A DNA stretch of 64,000 nt. It comes from AP-15 sp963788085 (lineage in GTDB: Bacteria > Pseudomonadota > Alphaproteobacteria > ATCC43930 > CGMCC-115725). This document shows, piece after piece, positions 1 to 9,366 of this stretch (its first letter is position 1; each line of letters begins with the position of its first letter). Under the pieces are notes generated by a model. It had not been told where the DNA came from and searched no databases. It was given only the letters and a program-made list of their open reading frames with translations. The position numbers and the translations under genes are program-made. The stretch lies in contig CAWBFS010000058.1 of NCBI GenBank assembly GCA_963788085.1, positions 1 to 64,000 of the forward strand, given 5' to 3'.

Positions 1-348
1 TCGTGCTCCCTGGCTCCAGCCCCAACATCAATGGGGACAACCGAGGAATCCGTCATAGAGTGAGCCACGGCGCTCCTCTCTCTGTGTGTCTGGACACCTC
101 CGAGATCCTACCCTCGCACGGTTCAACCAGCAATGTTATCGGGCAGCGACCAACCGCTATCGAGAAGCCGCAAACGCACCCGCAGACGGAAGAATACCGC
201 ACCAATTTGCGGTTAGCGTCCACGCTTGTGGTGGAATTTTCGGGTCGATCCGCAGTGTAGGGCTGCGGTGTAGGTTGAGGTGGCCATCGGGCCAGGTCGG
301 CTAAGGTGGAGTTGGAAGACTTCAACCTGAAGCACGCGAGAGGACCCG
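1..348. other. Upstream region, no gene recognised
   Basis: I see no convincing coding region here. The left end of the IS256-type element must lie somewhere in this stretch, but I could not match a terminal inverted repeat between it and the region after the transposase stop. Confidence 0.4.
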
Positions 349-1551
349 ATGACCGAAGAGAGATTGGTGCTGACCGATTTGCTGGAGAAGGCCGGCGATG
401 GAGATTTTCTGCGAGCCGTGGCCGAGGCGGTGCTGCAATTGCTGATGGAGAGCGACGTCGAGGGGATGATCGGCGCCGGGCGCTACGAGCGCAGCGGCGA
501 GCGGACCACGTGGCGCAACGGCTATCGCGACCGCACCCTCGACACTCGGCTCGGGGCGCTGCAGCTGCGCATCCCGAAGCTGCGGCAGGGCAGCTACTTC
601 CCGCCGTTTCTGGAAGCCCGCAAGAGCTCGGAGAAGGCGCTGATCGCGGTGATCCAGGAGGCCTGGATCGGCGGCGTGTCGACCCGGCGGGTCGACGATC
701 TGGTGCAGGCGATGGGGCTGTCGGGGATCAGCAAGTCGCAGGTTTCCAAGCTGTGCAAGGAGATCGACGAGCGCGTCCATGCCTTCCTCGACCGGCCGCT
801 CGCCGGCGAGTGGCCGTATCTGTGGCTCGACGCCACTTACCTGAAGCAGCGCGAAGGCGGCCGCATCGTCTCGGTCGCCGCAATAATCGCCGTGGCGGCC
901 AACACCGACGGCCGACGCGAGATCGTCGGGCTGCATATCGGTCCCTCGGAAGCCGAGACTTTCTGGTCGAGCTTTCTGAAGAGCCTGACGCGGCGGGGTC
1001 TGCGCGGGGTCAAGCTGGTGATCTCGGATGCCCATGAGGGGCTGAAAGCGGCGATCCGCCGGGTGTTCGGCGCCGCCTGGCAGCGCTGCCGCGTGCATTG
1101 GATGCGCAACGCTCTAGCCTATGTCCCGAAGACCCAGCAGAGCATGGTTGCCGCCGCACTGCGCCAGGCCTTTCTGCAGCCCGATCGGGCCCAGGCCAGC
1201 GCCATGCTGCGCCATGTCGCCGACCAATTGCGGCAGAAATGGCCGAAGCTCGCCGCCTTCATCGACGACAGCGAGACCGATGTGCTGTCCTACCTGGATT
1301 TCCCCGAGCAACACCGCAGCAAATTGCACAGCACCAACCCGCTCGAGCGGCTCAACAAAGAGGTCAAGCGGCGCGCCGATGTCGTCGGCATCTTCCCCAA
1401 TGAGGCCGCCATCATTCGGCTGATCGGCGCGGTATTGCTCGAGCAAAACGATGAATGGCAGCTGCAGCACCGCTATATGCAGGTTGAGGTCATGGCCGAA
1501 CTGGCTGCGGCCGCCGCCACCGATCCCCGGCAGATCCCGTGCGCGGCCTAG
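349..1551 (+). CDS. IS256-family transposase
   Basis: A 400-residue DDE transposase of the IS256 (mutator-like) group, which moves its own insertion sequence by cut-and-paste or copy-out chemistry. The three acidic catalytic positions are recognisable: Asp in LWLDATYLK (about residue 161), Asp in LVISDAHEG (about 227) and Glu in NPLERLNKEVKRR (about 330). The N-terminal part contains the family-typical TWRNGYRDR and the stretch GVSTRRVDDLVQAMG. Length is normal for the family and the frame is open throughout, so the gene could be active. The ATG at 349 follows a GA-rich stretch that can serve as ribosome binding site. No cargo gene is attached. After the stop, TCAAGCCC (1620-1627) and GGGCTTGA (1659-1666) form an inverted repeat that might be a terminator or part of the element end. 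Confidence 0.93.
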   Translation: MTEERLVLTDLLEKAGDGDFLRAVAEAVLQLLMESDVEGMIGAGRYERSGERTTWRNGYRDRTLDTRLGALQLRIPKLRQGSYFPPFLEARKSSEKALIAVIQEAWIGGVSTRRVDDLVQAMGLSGISKSQVSKLCKEIDERVHAFLDRPLAGEWPYLWLDATYLKQREGGRIVSVAAIIAVAANTDGRREIVGLHIGPSEAETFWSSFLKSLTRRGLRGVKLVISDAHEGLKAAIRRVFGAAWQRCRVHWMRNALAYVPKTQQSMVAAALRQAFLQPDRAQASAMLRHVADQLRQKWPKLAAFIDDSETDVLSYLDFPEQHRSKLHSTNPLERLNKEVKRRADVVGIFPNEAAIIRLIGAVLLEQNDEWQLQHRYMQVEVMAELAAAAATDPRQIPCAA

Positions 1552-2542
1552 CCAATCCCAAGCGATCCACTGCGCCGTCGAACGGCATGGATGCCAAAAG
1601 CTCGGCTGGAGTGCCGCTGTCAAGCCCCGCAGCCGCGCAGCGGTGCGCCAAAGGCGCAGGGCTTGATAGCGGCGCTCGCGGCCGCAGCACAATCCGCCAT
1701 GCCGTCGATCGCGACCTCCTGCCACCGCACGGACCGCCGATCACTTTTCACCAACGCCGCTGCACCCGCGGCGCCTCAGCTTCAGTCTCGAATCTCCACC
1801 AGCTTGACGGACGTGACCCCTGACGCTTCGAGTCGCGCCGTCCGATCCGGTGGGTGAGCCTAACAGCCTGGCTCAAAATGAAGTCGGTCTTCACAATGGG
1901 TTATCGTCGCCCTCGCGAAAGCGGGGGCCCAGGGACGACGGCTGTGGCCTTGCCGCTCCCTAAATTCCCGCTTTCGCGGCTGTCAGGAAATTGGCTGCAT
2001 AGCGGCGGTGCGTGCTTCGAGACGGCCCTGCGGGCACCCTCAGCATGAGGTAATCCTTTGATGGCATTAGAGACTTCCTCATCCTGAGGAAGCTGCGAAG
2101 CAGCTGTCTCGAAGGACGCACGATGCTGATCCAGCTAATCGCAAATTTCCTTACAGCCGCTTTCGCGGGAGCGACGGCTGGTAGCAGTGATTTGTTCTTC
2201 AAAATCTTGCTCATTTTAGCTCAACCTCTGATCAGGGAGTCACCGCTGCGCAGAGCTGTCGGGGGACAATTTTTCGGTCGGATAAGAGAGGAAATCGTCC
2301 GGCTGACCAACTTTGTCTTGGCCGGGCGTGGCTCGGGCAAGACGGGAATAGCGGCCCGATATTCCCCCTTGTCCGGCCGCAAGATTTTTACAGCCCGGGC
2401 TCAGGCGGGCTCGGGAAGAAACGCCGGCCGGCCCCGGCCAGGCAGCCGCCTGCGAGCATGGGCAGCGGGGCTTTTACCATTGCCACCGACCATCGATGTC
2501 GCGCACAATCGATAAGGATACAACAGCGGGGGCGGGCACGAT
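1552..2542. other. Intergenic stretch with repeats, no gene seen
   Basis: About 1 kb without a believable gene. It holds the 3' flank of the IS256-type element, a REP-like palindrome around 1905-1975 (CGCGAAAGCGGG and a reverse relative CCCGCTTTCGCGG) and the MITE-like repeat described separately. The remaining part, 2160-2542, is GC-rich and featureless to me apart from being the 5' region of the desaturase-type gene. Confidence 0.5.
1978..2158. repeat. MITE-like dispersed repeat, copy 1
   Basis: An element of about 181 bp bounded by imperfect inverted ends GGCTGTCAGGAAATT and AATTTCCTTACAGCC. Inside lie two facing palindromic blocks: GTGCTTCGAGACGG...CTCAGCATGAGG and CCTCATCCTGAGG...CTCGAAGGACGCAC. 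The same order of parts recurs at 57115-57307 and, without clear ends, near 33040-33170. There is no coding capacity. Confidence 0.7.
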
Positions 2543-3299
2543 ATGTTCTTTCGACAGTTCGGTTCACTGTTGGCGACTATTGTCGTGTACTACTTCGCTT
2601 TGCTCGCCTGTTACCTGATCACTTGCGTGGTTGTCACGCGACTTAACCGCCACGCAGTCAAAATCCAATCCTCGCGGCAGACGCCGACATCACATATCAA
2701 GCGCGACTTTCGGCAGAGCGTTGTTTCGCTGGCGGTCATCGCCGCGATGCTCGGCGCCGGTGATTGGAGCTATACCACTCTTGGCTGGGGATTGCGGCCC
2801 TTGCCCGGCATCGGCGGGACGGTGTTCTCGGCCGTCGCCTCGCTCGTACTGTTCGACACCTGGTTCTATTGGTTACACCGCCTCATTCACACGCGGTTTT
2901 TTTATCGGCGCGTGCATCGGTGGCACCATTTGACAATCACGCCGGTGGTCTGGTCCAACAACAGCGATCGGCTGGTCGACAATCTTTTCTTGCAATCCTA
3001 TTGGTTGGTCGCCCATTTGCTGATACCGATCGCCCCCGCGGTGCTCTTCGCACACAAGATCTATGATCAGATCACCGGCGTCATCGGCCATTCCGGCTAC
3101 GAGCATGGCGGCCGATTGGTGCTGGCCGCCATCGCCGCTCGTCGGCGTCACTCATCACGATCAGCATCATCAGTTCTTCCGCTGCAATTACGCCACGCAT
3201 TTCAGCTGGTGGGATCGGATGATGGGAACACTCCATCCCGACCATGACCGCGCGCTCAAAGCCAACCTCTCGAGTTCCCGACGAACCCAGGTGCTATGA
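2543..3299 (+). CDS. Sterol desaturase / fatty acid hydroxylase family protein, frameshifted
   Basis: A membrane-bound di-iron hydroxylase-type protein. Hydrophobic segments occupy roughly residues 5-30, 55-75, 90-110 and 155-175. The histidine clusters that bind the two irons in this superfamily are visible in order: HRLIH (about 113), HRWHH (about 127) and, after the frame change, THHDQHH, followed by NYATHFSWWDRMMGT. The reading frame shifts near 3130-3145: the first frame runs on to 3247 with unrelated sequence, while the next frame supplies the conserved C-terminus and stops at 3299. With that one-base correction the protein has about 250 residues, normal for the family. Substrate cannot be told from the sequence. 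It is either a recent pseudogene or a sequencing error. Confidence 0.8.
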
Positions 3300-4131
3300 T
3301 TGGAGGCCCACGGTGCTCTTCACCATCACCGCGATGAAGTAGCACCGCTCCTTCCGCTCGAATTGCCCAAACCGCGTGGTCCCGGGCAGAGACACCCATT
3401 CCCGAGCGAGACGCCGAAGATAGCGCGGCAAACGGTTGACCAGTTCGCTGCGGCGCTGGTCGTCAATGCGGCAAGCCTCGCAGACATTCGCCGTGATGTC
3501 GCGAAAGGATACGACCTCGAGGCCGGACTTCCGGCCCAAATCGATCAGCCCGAGACGGCAAGCCTCCGGACTATGCGGCATCGTGTCAGTCACGGCAAAG
3601 ATGCCGTTTGCGGCGAGAACACGGCAGATTTCCTGCAGGAACGGCAATTTTGGCAGATCGACGAGCGCCTCGACATTGATCGCGAGATCGATGCTCGCTT
3701 CGGGGAACGGGAGCTGGAGGGCATGCCCTTGCAGATGGGCGATTGCGGCATTGCCGTTTTGGCGATGGCGACAGCGCCGTCAGCGATCGATCGATCCCCA
3801 TCGTCGCCCGAGGCGAGAGCGTGGCGTGCAGGTAGGCGAGACCTCCGCCTCGGCCGCAGCATACTTCGAGCAGCCGTGAGGGCTCCGGTGCACGCGCCGC
3901 AGCCTGTGCCGCCTTCGCCACCTCGGCATAAAGCTGGATCTGATGGGGCTCGTTCGGCCAAACCTCTGCCACGGAATCATCGCACGGCGCATAGCCGTAG
4001 TTGAACGTCGATATCTCCTGCCATTGCCGCAAGCCATAGGCGTAGTCGTAAATATAGCGGTGCAGCCGGTTCGATGCGCCCATGCCGAGATAGGAACTGA
4101 CGAGATGCTGGAGGACGCGGAACGCCGACAA
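3294..4131 (-). CDS. SAM-dependent methyltransferase, frameshifted
   Basis: A class I methyltransferase resembling the phthiotriolone/phenolphthiotriolone methyltransferase-like group. The N-terminal half (from ATG at 4131) has the SAM-binding motif I LLEVCCGRGGG, then GIDRSLTALS. The frame then changes once near 3770; the following frame gives NAAIAHLQGHALQLPFPE, the motif IV-like IDLAINVEAL and EICRVLAANGIFAVTD, and stops at 3294. With this correction the protein has about 279 residues and a complete fold. Its stop overlaps the stop of the convergent desaturase-type gene by a few bases, so the two genes may share a lipid-modifying context, but that is inference. Confidence 0.78.
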
Positions 4132-4216
4132 TGCAGGGAGGACAGTTGTTTGATCGCGGGTGCAGGGATATCAGGTCCTTCGCGGCCGGTCCATCGGCAC
4201 GGCCGCGACAACTCGC

Positions 4217-5617
4217 CTACAATGTCGGCTTGATGTTCTGGTTGAGCCGGAACAGGTTCGTCGGATCGTATTTATTCTTCAGGGCAACGAGCCGCTCGTA
4301 GCCCTGACTGTAGGCGGCCCTGATCCGCGTGGCTTCTTCCGAGTCGAGGTGGTTGACATACACTTCTCCGGTCGCGAACGGCTCCACTGCCGTCCAGAAC
4401 TGCCGGGTCCATTGGATGTGACCGGCCGATCTCGGCTGGATCGGTCCATTGCGAGATCACGTCGTAATCCCACTGGTCGTCGCGCAATCCGAAGGCAGTC
4501 TCGTTCGCGATCGACCCGGGCGGCGGCGCCGTGGAGATGGAAAAACAAGACCATCGACATCGGAGAGAGCATCTTCGCCGACCGCTCGATCAGGATCTCG
4601 ATCAAATCGTCTCCTAGCTCTTTTAAAAAACTCGACTTCCAATACCGCTGAACCCCGCCATAGGGCACTGCCGCGTCGAACAATGTGTTCAGTTGCACAT
4701 AGGATGTCGGGGCGATCGTGTCCACCAACGGCGAACCGAACTTCCGTAAGGGCGCCACGACCGCTTCCCCAGCCGCAACATCGCCGATATAGCTGACGAT
4801 GATCGCGACGACCGGCGTCGCCCTCGGGCGACGTCATCAGCGCAGCAGCGGCGAGCGCCTCGTCCGGGCAATTGCGCGCGAAATCCCGATAGAAGCGCAG
4901 CACTTCCCTGGCGTTCGCCATCGGGTGAAGAACCATTCCCGCCAGCACCGGACCGACGGGATGAACCCGATACTCGAACGAGGTGACGACGCCAAAATTG
5001 CCGCCGCCGCCGCGCAGACCCCAGAAGAGGTCCGGGTGCTGATCTGCACTGGCCGTCAGAAACTCCCCGTCAGCCGTGACGAGATCTGCCGACAGCAGGT
5101 TGTCGCAGCTGAGACCATGCTTGCCCATCAGCCAGCCGAGGCCGCCGCCCAGGGTCAGTCCGGCAATGCCGGTCGTCGAGACGACCCCGCCGGTGCTGGC
5201 CAAACCAAAGGCCTGTGTCTCACGGTTGTACTCGCCCCAGGTGAGCCCTGCCTCGGCGCGCGCCGTGCGCCGGGCGGGATCGATCCGCACGCTCTTCATC
5301 GGCGACAGGTCGATCATCAGGCCACCCTCGCAGACGGCGTTGCCGGTGATGTTGTGACCGCCGCCGCGGACCGACACCAAAAGCTCGTGCGTGCGGGCAA
5401 AACGCACCGCCGCAATGACATCGGCGACCCCAGCGCAGCGCGCGATCAACGCCGGGCGCCGGTCGATCATGCCGTTCCAGACTTTGCGGGCCTCGTCATA
5501 ACCGCCCTCGCCCGGGCCGAGGAGCGGGCCCCGCAGACTGTCCGCAAACTTCTGCACCGCGGCTTCTTCGAGGATCGCGTCCGTGCCGTTGGTGCTGATG
5601 ATCCGCAGGTCTGTCAT
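4217..5617 (-). CDS. FAD-linked oxidase with BBE domain, multiple frameshifts
   Basis: A vanillyl-alcohol-oxidase-fold flavoprotein of the berberine-bridge type. The start MTDLRIIS at 5617 follows an AGGAGAAGG-type ribosome binding site. The FAD-binding half is continuous: VSVRGGGHNITG carries the histidine that usually bonds FAD, and STTGIAGLTLGGGLGWL and GLRGGGGNFGVVT are standard. Continuity is lost near 4830, again near 4510 and again near 4440; joining the frames gives the substrate domain (FGSPLVDTIAP, WKSSFLKE) and the C-terminal BBE segment ending NKYDPTNLFRLNQNI before TAG at 4217. The repaired length of about 465 residues is normal. These enzymes oxidise alcohols, sugars or alkaloids; the substrate here is unknown. 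Confidence 0.82.
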
Positions 5618-5759
5618 AGCCTTCTCCTCCCTATGGTTCGTGATCGATCGCGCGGCGGGTGACTGCGGCCAAAGGCTTCGACAACGGCGACGTGGGCTTG
5701 CGAGGCCGATTCGCCAACGTCTCCAGGCCATCGCAGCACGTTAGTACCGACGAGAACCG

Positions 5760-6083
5760 TCACAGCCGCGGATGGCCGTAGTAGATGCCATCGCGGCTAT
5801 CATCGATGACGTGATCCACCTTCGGCAGCTTCGCGACAAAGTTGCGCCACAGCGCCGCTCGCTCGGCCGGGGTCAGCACCCGGTTCTTCCTTTCGTGCTC
5901 GCAAAGCCAGGCGCAGGCAAGCTCGACGAGCCTGGGGATCGGTGCCTTCTGCGGGTTCTTGCCGCGGGTGTGGCCGAGCTCGTAGTCGGCCAGCCGCGAA
6001 ACGCTGATCTCGAGCCGGCGGGCGAGTTCGGCGCGGTCCCAGCCCATCCGGGCACGAAAGGCGATCAGGTCTTCTGGTGTCAT
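5760..6083 (-). CDS. Small HTH (Cro/C1-type) protein
   Basis: A 107-residue protein whose N-terminal half looks like a helix-turn-helix DNA-binding domain: FRARMGWDRAELARRLEISV then SRLADYELGHTRGKNP. The C-terminal half is charged and short, with no recognisable ligand domain. It stands alone, about 140 bases upstream of the FAD oxidase start and on the same strand, so it could regulate that gene or be autonomous. Family membership is judged only from the HTH pattern. Confidence 0.7.
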   Translation of the reverse strand: MTPEDLIAFRARMGWDRAELARRLEISVSRLADYELGHTRGKNPQKAPIPRLVELACAWLCEHERKNRVLTPAERAALWRNFVAKLPKVDHVIDDSRDGIYYGHPRL

Positions 6084-6256
6084 ACTCCGATATATAAGCC
6101 GCCGGCCGCCGCATTCAGGCGATCATCGCGCCGTCCCTCGATGCAACCATCGCACGATCCGATGCAATGGCGCTGGCGCATGCTCGTCACCAGCGGCACA
6201 TCGGTACAGGGCCAGCGATCGAAATTGCCTCGGCAGCGCTCAGCACACTCGCCACT

Positions 6257-7330
6257 TCATGACGCAGCTTTAGACGCCGCCGCAGACTGCTTCTCGATCA
6301 TCCTGGACAAGCGGCCGTAGACGCGGCGCGCATTGCCTTCGAATATTTTCGCCTTGTCCTCCGCGGACAATGGGAGCTGGTCGATGTAGCGCTTGGTGTC
6401 GTCGTAGTGGTGGCCGGTTTCCGGATCGATGCCGCGAACCGCGCCGATCATTTCCGAGGCAAACAGGATGTTGTCGACTGGAATGACCTTCGCCAGCAGC
6501 TCCTGGCCGGGCAGGTGATAGACGCAGGTATCGAAGAAGATGTTGCTCAGCACAAGATCGGTCAGCAACCCGAGTTTGGCGTCCTGCGCCAGACCGCGGA
6601 AGCGGCCCCAGTGATACGGCACTGCGCCGCCGCCGTGCGGAATGATGAACTTGATGGTCGGGAAATCCTTGAACACGGATGACGTCATCAGCTGGTTGAA
6701 GCCGACCGTGTCGCCGTTGAGGTAGTGCGAGCCTGTCGTGTGATACGCCGGGTTGCAAGCGGCGCTCACGTGGACCATCGCGGGAATGTCGTGCTCCACC
6801 ATCTTCTCGTAGACCGGATACCAGTAGCGGTCCGACAGCGGTGGATCCTGCCAATGCCCGCCGGACGGGTCGGGGTTCAGATTGATGCCAACGAACCCGT
6901 ATTCGTTGACGCAGCGCTCGATCTCGGGGAGGCAGTTCTTCGGCGAGACGCGCGCGCTCTGCGGCAGCATCGCCACCCCGATAAAATTCTTCGGGAACAG
7001 CGAGCAGACGCGGTGGATCAGCTCGTTGCAGGCGCTCGCCCAGGCTTCGCTGGTCGTTGCATCACCAAGGTGGTGGCCCATACCGGCGGCGCGCGGCGAA
7101 AAGATCGTCAGATCGGTGCCGCGCTCCCGCTGCACCTTCAGCTGGCCGCCCACGATCGTCTGGCGGATCTCGTCGTCCGTCATGCTCGGGCGCGGCGGCG
7201 GCGGCTTGCCGGCCTTGTGCGCCTCGATCTGTTCGTTACGCCATCCCTCGTGCTGACGCGGGGCGGTCGTGTAGTGGCCGTGACAATCAATGATCATAGG
7301 AATTTGCCGCATCTTTTCCCGGTATATCAC
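6257..7330 (-). CDS. ligJ: 4-oxalomesaconate hydratase (amidohydrolase superfamily)
   Basis: Closely resembles LigJ of the protocatechuate 4,5-cleavage pathway, which hydrates 4-oxalomesaconate to 4-carboxy-4-hydroxy-2-oxoadipate in the cytoplasm. Visible landmarks are the metal-binding MIIDCHGHYTTAP near the N-terminus, GINLNPDPSGGHW, FIIPHGGGAVPYHWGRFRG and FASEMIGAVRGIDPETG, whose Glu takes the place of the Asp usual in the superfamily. Total length of about 340-357 residues fits. Possible starts are 7330, 7312 and 7297; the last begins at the conserved MIIDCHGH but has no obvious ribosome binding site. No other lig genes are in the window, so the pathway partners must be elsewhere. Confidence 0.85.
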   Translation of the reverse strand: MIYREKMRQIPMIIDCHGHYTTAPRQHEGWRNEQIEAHKAGKPPPPRPSMTDDEIRQTIVGGQLKVQRERGTDLTIFSPRAAGMGHHLGDATTSEAWASACNELIHRVCSLFPKNFIGVAMLPQSARVSPKNCLPEIERCVNEYGFVGINLNPDPSGGHWQDPPLSDRYWYPVYEKMVEHDIPAMVHVSAACNPAYHTTGSHYLNGDTVGFNQLMTSSVFKDFPTIKFIIPHGGGAVPYHWGRFRGLAQDAKLGLLTDLVLSNIFFDTCVYHLPGQELLAKVIPVDNILFASEMIGAVRGIDPETGHHYDDTKRYIDQLPLSAEDKAKIFEGNARRVYGRLSRMIEKQSAAASKAAS

Positions 7331-7386
7331 TCACTATCCGCAAGAGGCACCGCGATCGCAATGTTCTTCCCCGCGTCGGCGGTGCT

Positions 7387-7510
7387 ACCCTCACCCACCC
7401 AGCCTTGCGGCCCCCGCAATGCGGGAGAGGAGCTTTGAGAGTGTGCGGCTTGTAGCCCCTCTCCCGCAATGCGAGAGAGGGTGCCGAGCGCAGCGAGGCG
7501 GGTGAGGGTG
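7387..7510. repeat. Palindromic repeat (ACCCTCACCC...GGGTGAGGGT)
   Basis: A GC-rich imperfect palindrome lying between ligJ and the GNAT gene. Outer arms are ACCCTCACCCACCC and GGGTGAGGGTGGG; inner parts repeat CCCGCAATGCGGGAGAGG and CTCTCCCGCAATGCGAGAGAG. This looks like a REP/BIME-type intergenic element of the kind dispersed in rhizobial genomes and may act as a transcript end for the two genes reading away from it. Confidence 0.65.
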
Positions 7511-7590
7511 GGCCCATCGCTCAGAGTTTCCCAGCCCCTAATCCTAATCGGGATGCGCGGCAGACGGCGCGAGTAAGAGGAAAGACCAGC

Positions 7591-8049
7591 ATGCCGGAGA
7601 TCACGATGGAATGGCGGCGTTTCGACGAGTTGACGGCAGGTGAGCTCTATGAGCTGCTGCGCTTCCGCCAAAGCATCTTTGTCGTCGAACAGGTCTCCGC
7701 TTATCCCGACCTCGACGGCCTCGACCAAAGCGCCTGGCATTTGGCAGCCCGGTTGGAGAAGGAGCTGATCGGTTATCTTCGGCTGACGGCAATAGCCGGC
7801 CCGCCGCCCATGGTCAGGATCGGCCGGGTTGCGGTGTCGCCGTCCCTGAGGCGGGGCGGGCTCGGCCGAATGCTGATGGAGAAGGCGCTGATCGCCTGTC
7901 GCGAGCGCTTTCCGCTGCAAGCGATCGCTCTCGGCGCCCAGGTTCCGCTCGTGCCCTTTTACGAGAGCTTCGGCTTTGCGCGAACCTCCGAGCCCTATGA
8001 CGATTTCGGCGTCGCGCATGTCGAGATGGTGCTGCGGCTGCCGAGTTAG
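7591..8049 (+). CDS. GNAT acyltransferase, ElaA-like
   Basis: A 152-residue N-acetyltransferase-fold protein similar to ElaA. Typical features are LYELLRFRQSIFVVEQ, the YPDLDGLDQSAWHL segment, the acetyl-CoA-binding RVAVSPSLRRGGLGRMLM (motif A, RxxGxG-like) and FYESFGFARTSEPYDD near the end. ElaA-family proteins are presumed acetyltransferases with unsettled substrates. Its stop overlaps the stop of the convergent monooxygenase gene by four bases. Confidence 0.85.
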   Translation: MPEITMEWRRFDELTAGELYELLRFRQSIFVVEQVSAYPDLDGLDQSAWHLAARLEKELIGYLRLTAIAGPPPMVRIGRVAVSPSLRRGGLGRMLMEKALIACRERFPLQAIALGAQVPLVPFYESFGFARTSEPYDDFGVAHVEMVLRLPS

Positions 8050-9248
8050 GCTGGTACCTCTTCCGCCAGCGGAACGGTTTCGACCTTGTGCGCCTGCAAT
8101 GCCGGGAGCACGTCGCGGGCAAAGCGGCGGATCTGCTCCATGAACATCTCGTGCGGCAGCACACCGCGATTGAGACTGATCTGCACATTTTCGGCGCCGG
8201 CTGTGTCGGCCGCCTCGATGATCCGCTCGGTGACCTCGGCCGCCGTGCCCCACGGCATCTGCTCGGCCTGGCGCTCGACATCGGCCATGGTCAGGCCGCG
8301 GAAATCCTCGCGGGCGAATTGGGCGGCGCGGCGGTTTTCCGGGCTCACATAATCGGTCGAGGCGGCGCTCGCATAGCCGGTTTGGCGCTGCAATTCGGTC
8401 TCGGTGAAGTTGCCGTGGCTGAACAAAGTTTGATTGAAATAGAGGTGGTAGGGTCCCATCTCGCGCACCGCTTCGGCTTTGCTGTCGGCGATATAGGCGC
8501 TGATGCCGAGCGACAAGTGATCGGGAGTAATCCGGTGTCCCGCTTGCGCGAGGCAGCGGGCGTAATAGCGAATAATGTCGTCACGCAGTCCACGCGAGCG
8601 GCCGAGACCGGGGGTGATCGGCAGATCGTGACTGGCTGCAAACTCGATCAACTCCTTGCTGCCGACGACAGGCATCCAGATCGGCGGATGCGGCTGCTGC
8701 ACTGGCCGCGGCCACATCGCGACATCCTTGTAGGACCAGAACTCGCCCCGGTACGAGAATATTTCCTCGGTCCACGCCCGGGTGATGATGTCGAAGGCCT
8801 CCTCGAAGCGGGCGCGCGACTGCGCCAATGGCACATTGTGGACCTGGTACTCGCGCGGAATGCCGCGGGCAAAGCCCGAAATCAGCCGTCCATTGGACAT
8901 GCAGTCGAGCATCGCCAGCTCCTCGGCGAGCCGCAGCGGCTCGTGCAACGGCAAGAGGTTGCCATAGATCAGCAATTTGAGCCGCTTGGTGCGTTGCGCC
9001 GCCGCAGCGGCCAAGAGGTTCGGCGAGTTCATCAGGCCATAGGGCGAGCAATGATGCTCGTTGAACCCGACGCCGTCATACCCCAGACGATCGAGCTCTT
9101 CCCACGCCTCGAGGTGCTCGGCATAGGTGCGCGCCGCGATCTCGGGCTTGAAGTATTTCTTTGGCAGCGGGTAGGGCAGCTCGTTGGCGACCTTCAGATG
9201 CTCGAGCTGTTCGCCGTAAGCCAGGAGATCGAATACGAAGACCTTCAT
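8046..9248 (-). CDS. LLM-class flavin-dependent monooxygenase
   Basis: A 400-residue bacterial-luciferase-like protein that would use reduced FMN or F420 and oxygen. It starts MKVFVFDLLAYGEQ and shows the family core: GYDGVGFNEHHCSPYG, LKLLIYGNLLPLHEPLRLAEE, LDCMSNGRLISGFARGIPRE, and PVQQPHPPIWMPVVGS. Length and motifs are complete. Such enzymes oxidise alkanes, aromatics, sulfonates or terpenoids; the neighbours do not point to a substrate. Confidence 0.88.
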   Translation of the reverse strand: MKVFVFDLLAYGEQLEHLKVANELPYPLPKKYFKPEIAARTYAEHLEAWEELDRLGYDGVGFNEHHCSPYGLMNSPNLLAAAAAQRTKRLKLLIYGNLLPLHEPLRLAEELAMLDCMSNGRLISGFARGIPREYQVHNVPLAQSRARFEEAFDIITRAWTEEIFSYRGEFWSYKDVAMWPRPVQQPHPPIWMPVVGSKELIEFAASHDLPITPGLGRSRGLRDDIIRYYARCLAQAGHRITPDHLSLGISAYIADSKAEAVREMGPYHLYFNQTLFSHGNFTETELQRQTGYASAASTDYVSPENRRAAQFAREDFRGLTMADVERQAEQMPWGTAAEVTERIIEAADTAGAENVQISLNRGVLPHEMFMEQIRRFARDVLPALQAHKVETVPLAEEVPA

Positions 9249-9366
9249 GTTGTTCGATAGCCTCCTTGGTGATCCGGCGTCGGCCGATATGTTACGAGCT
9301 TGCCGGCGCGGCGTTGTTGTGACAACCAGAAGATGGAGAAACCTGTGATGACGGAGTGAGGCCGCG

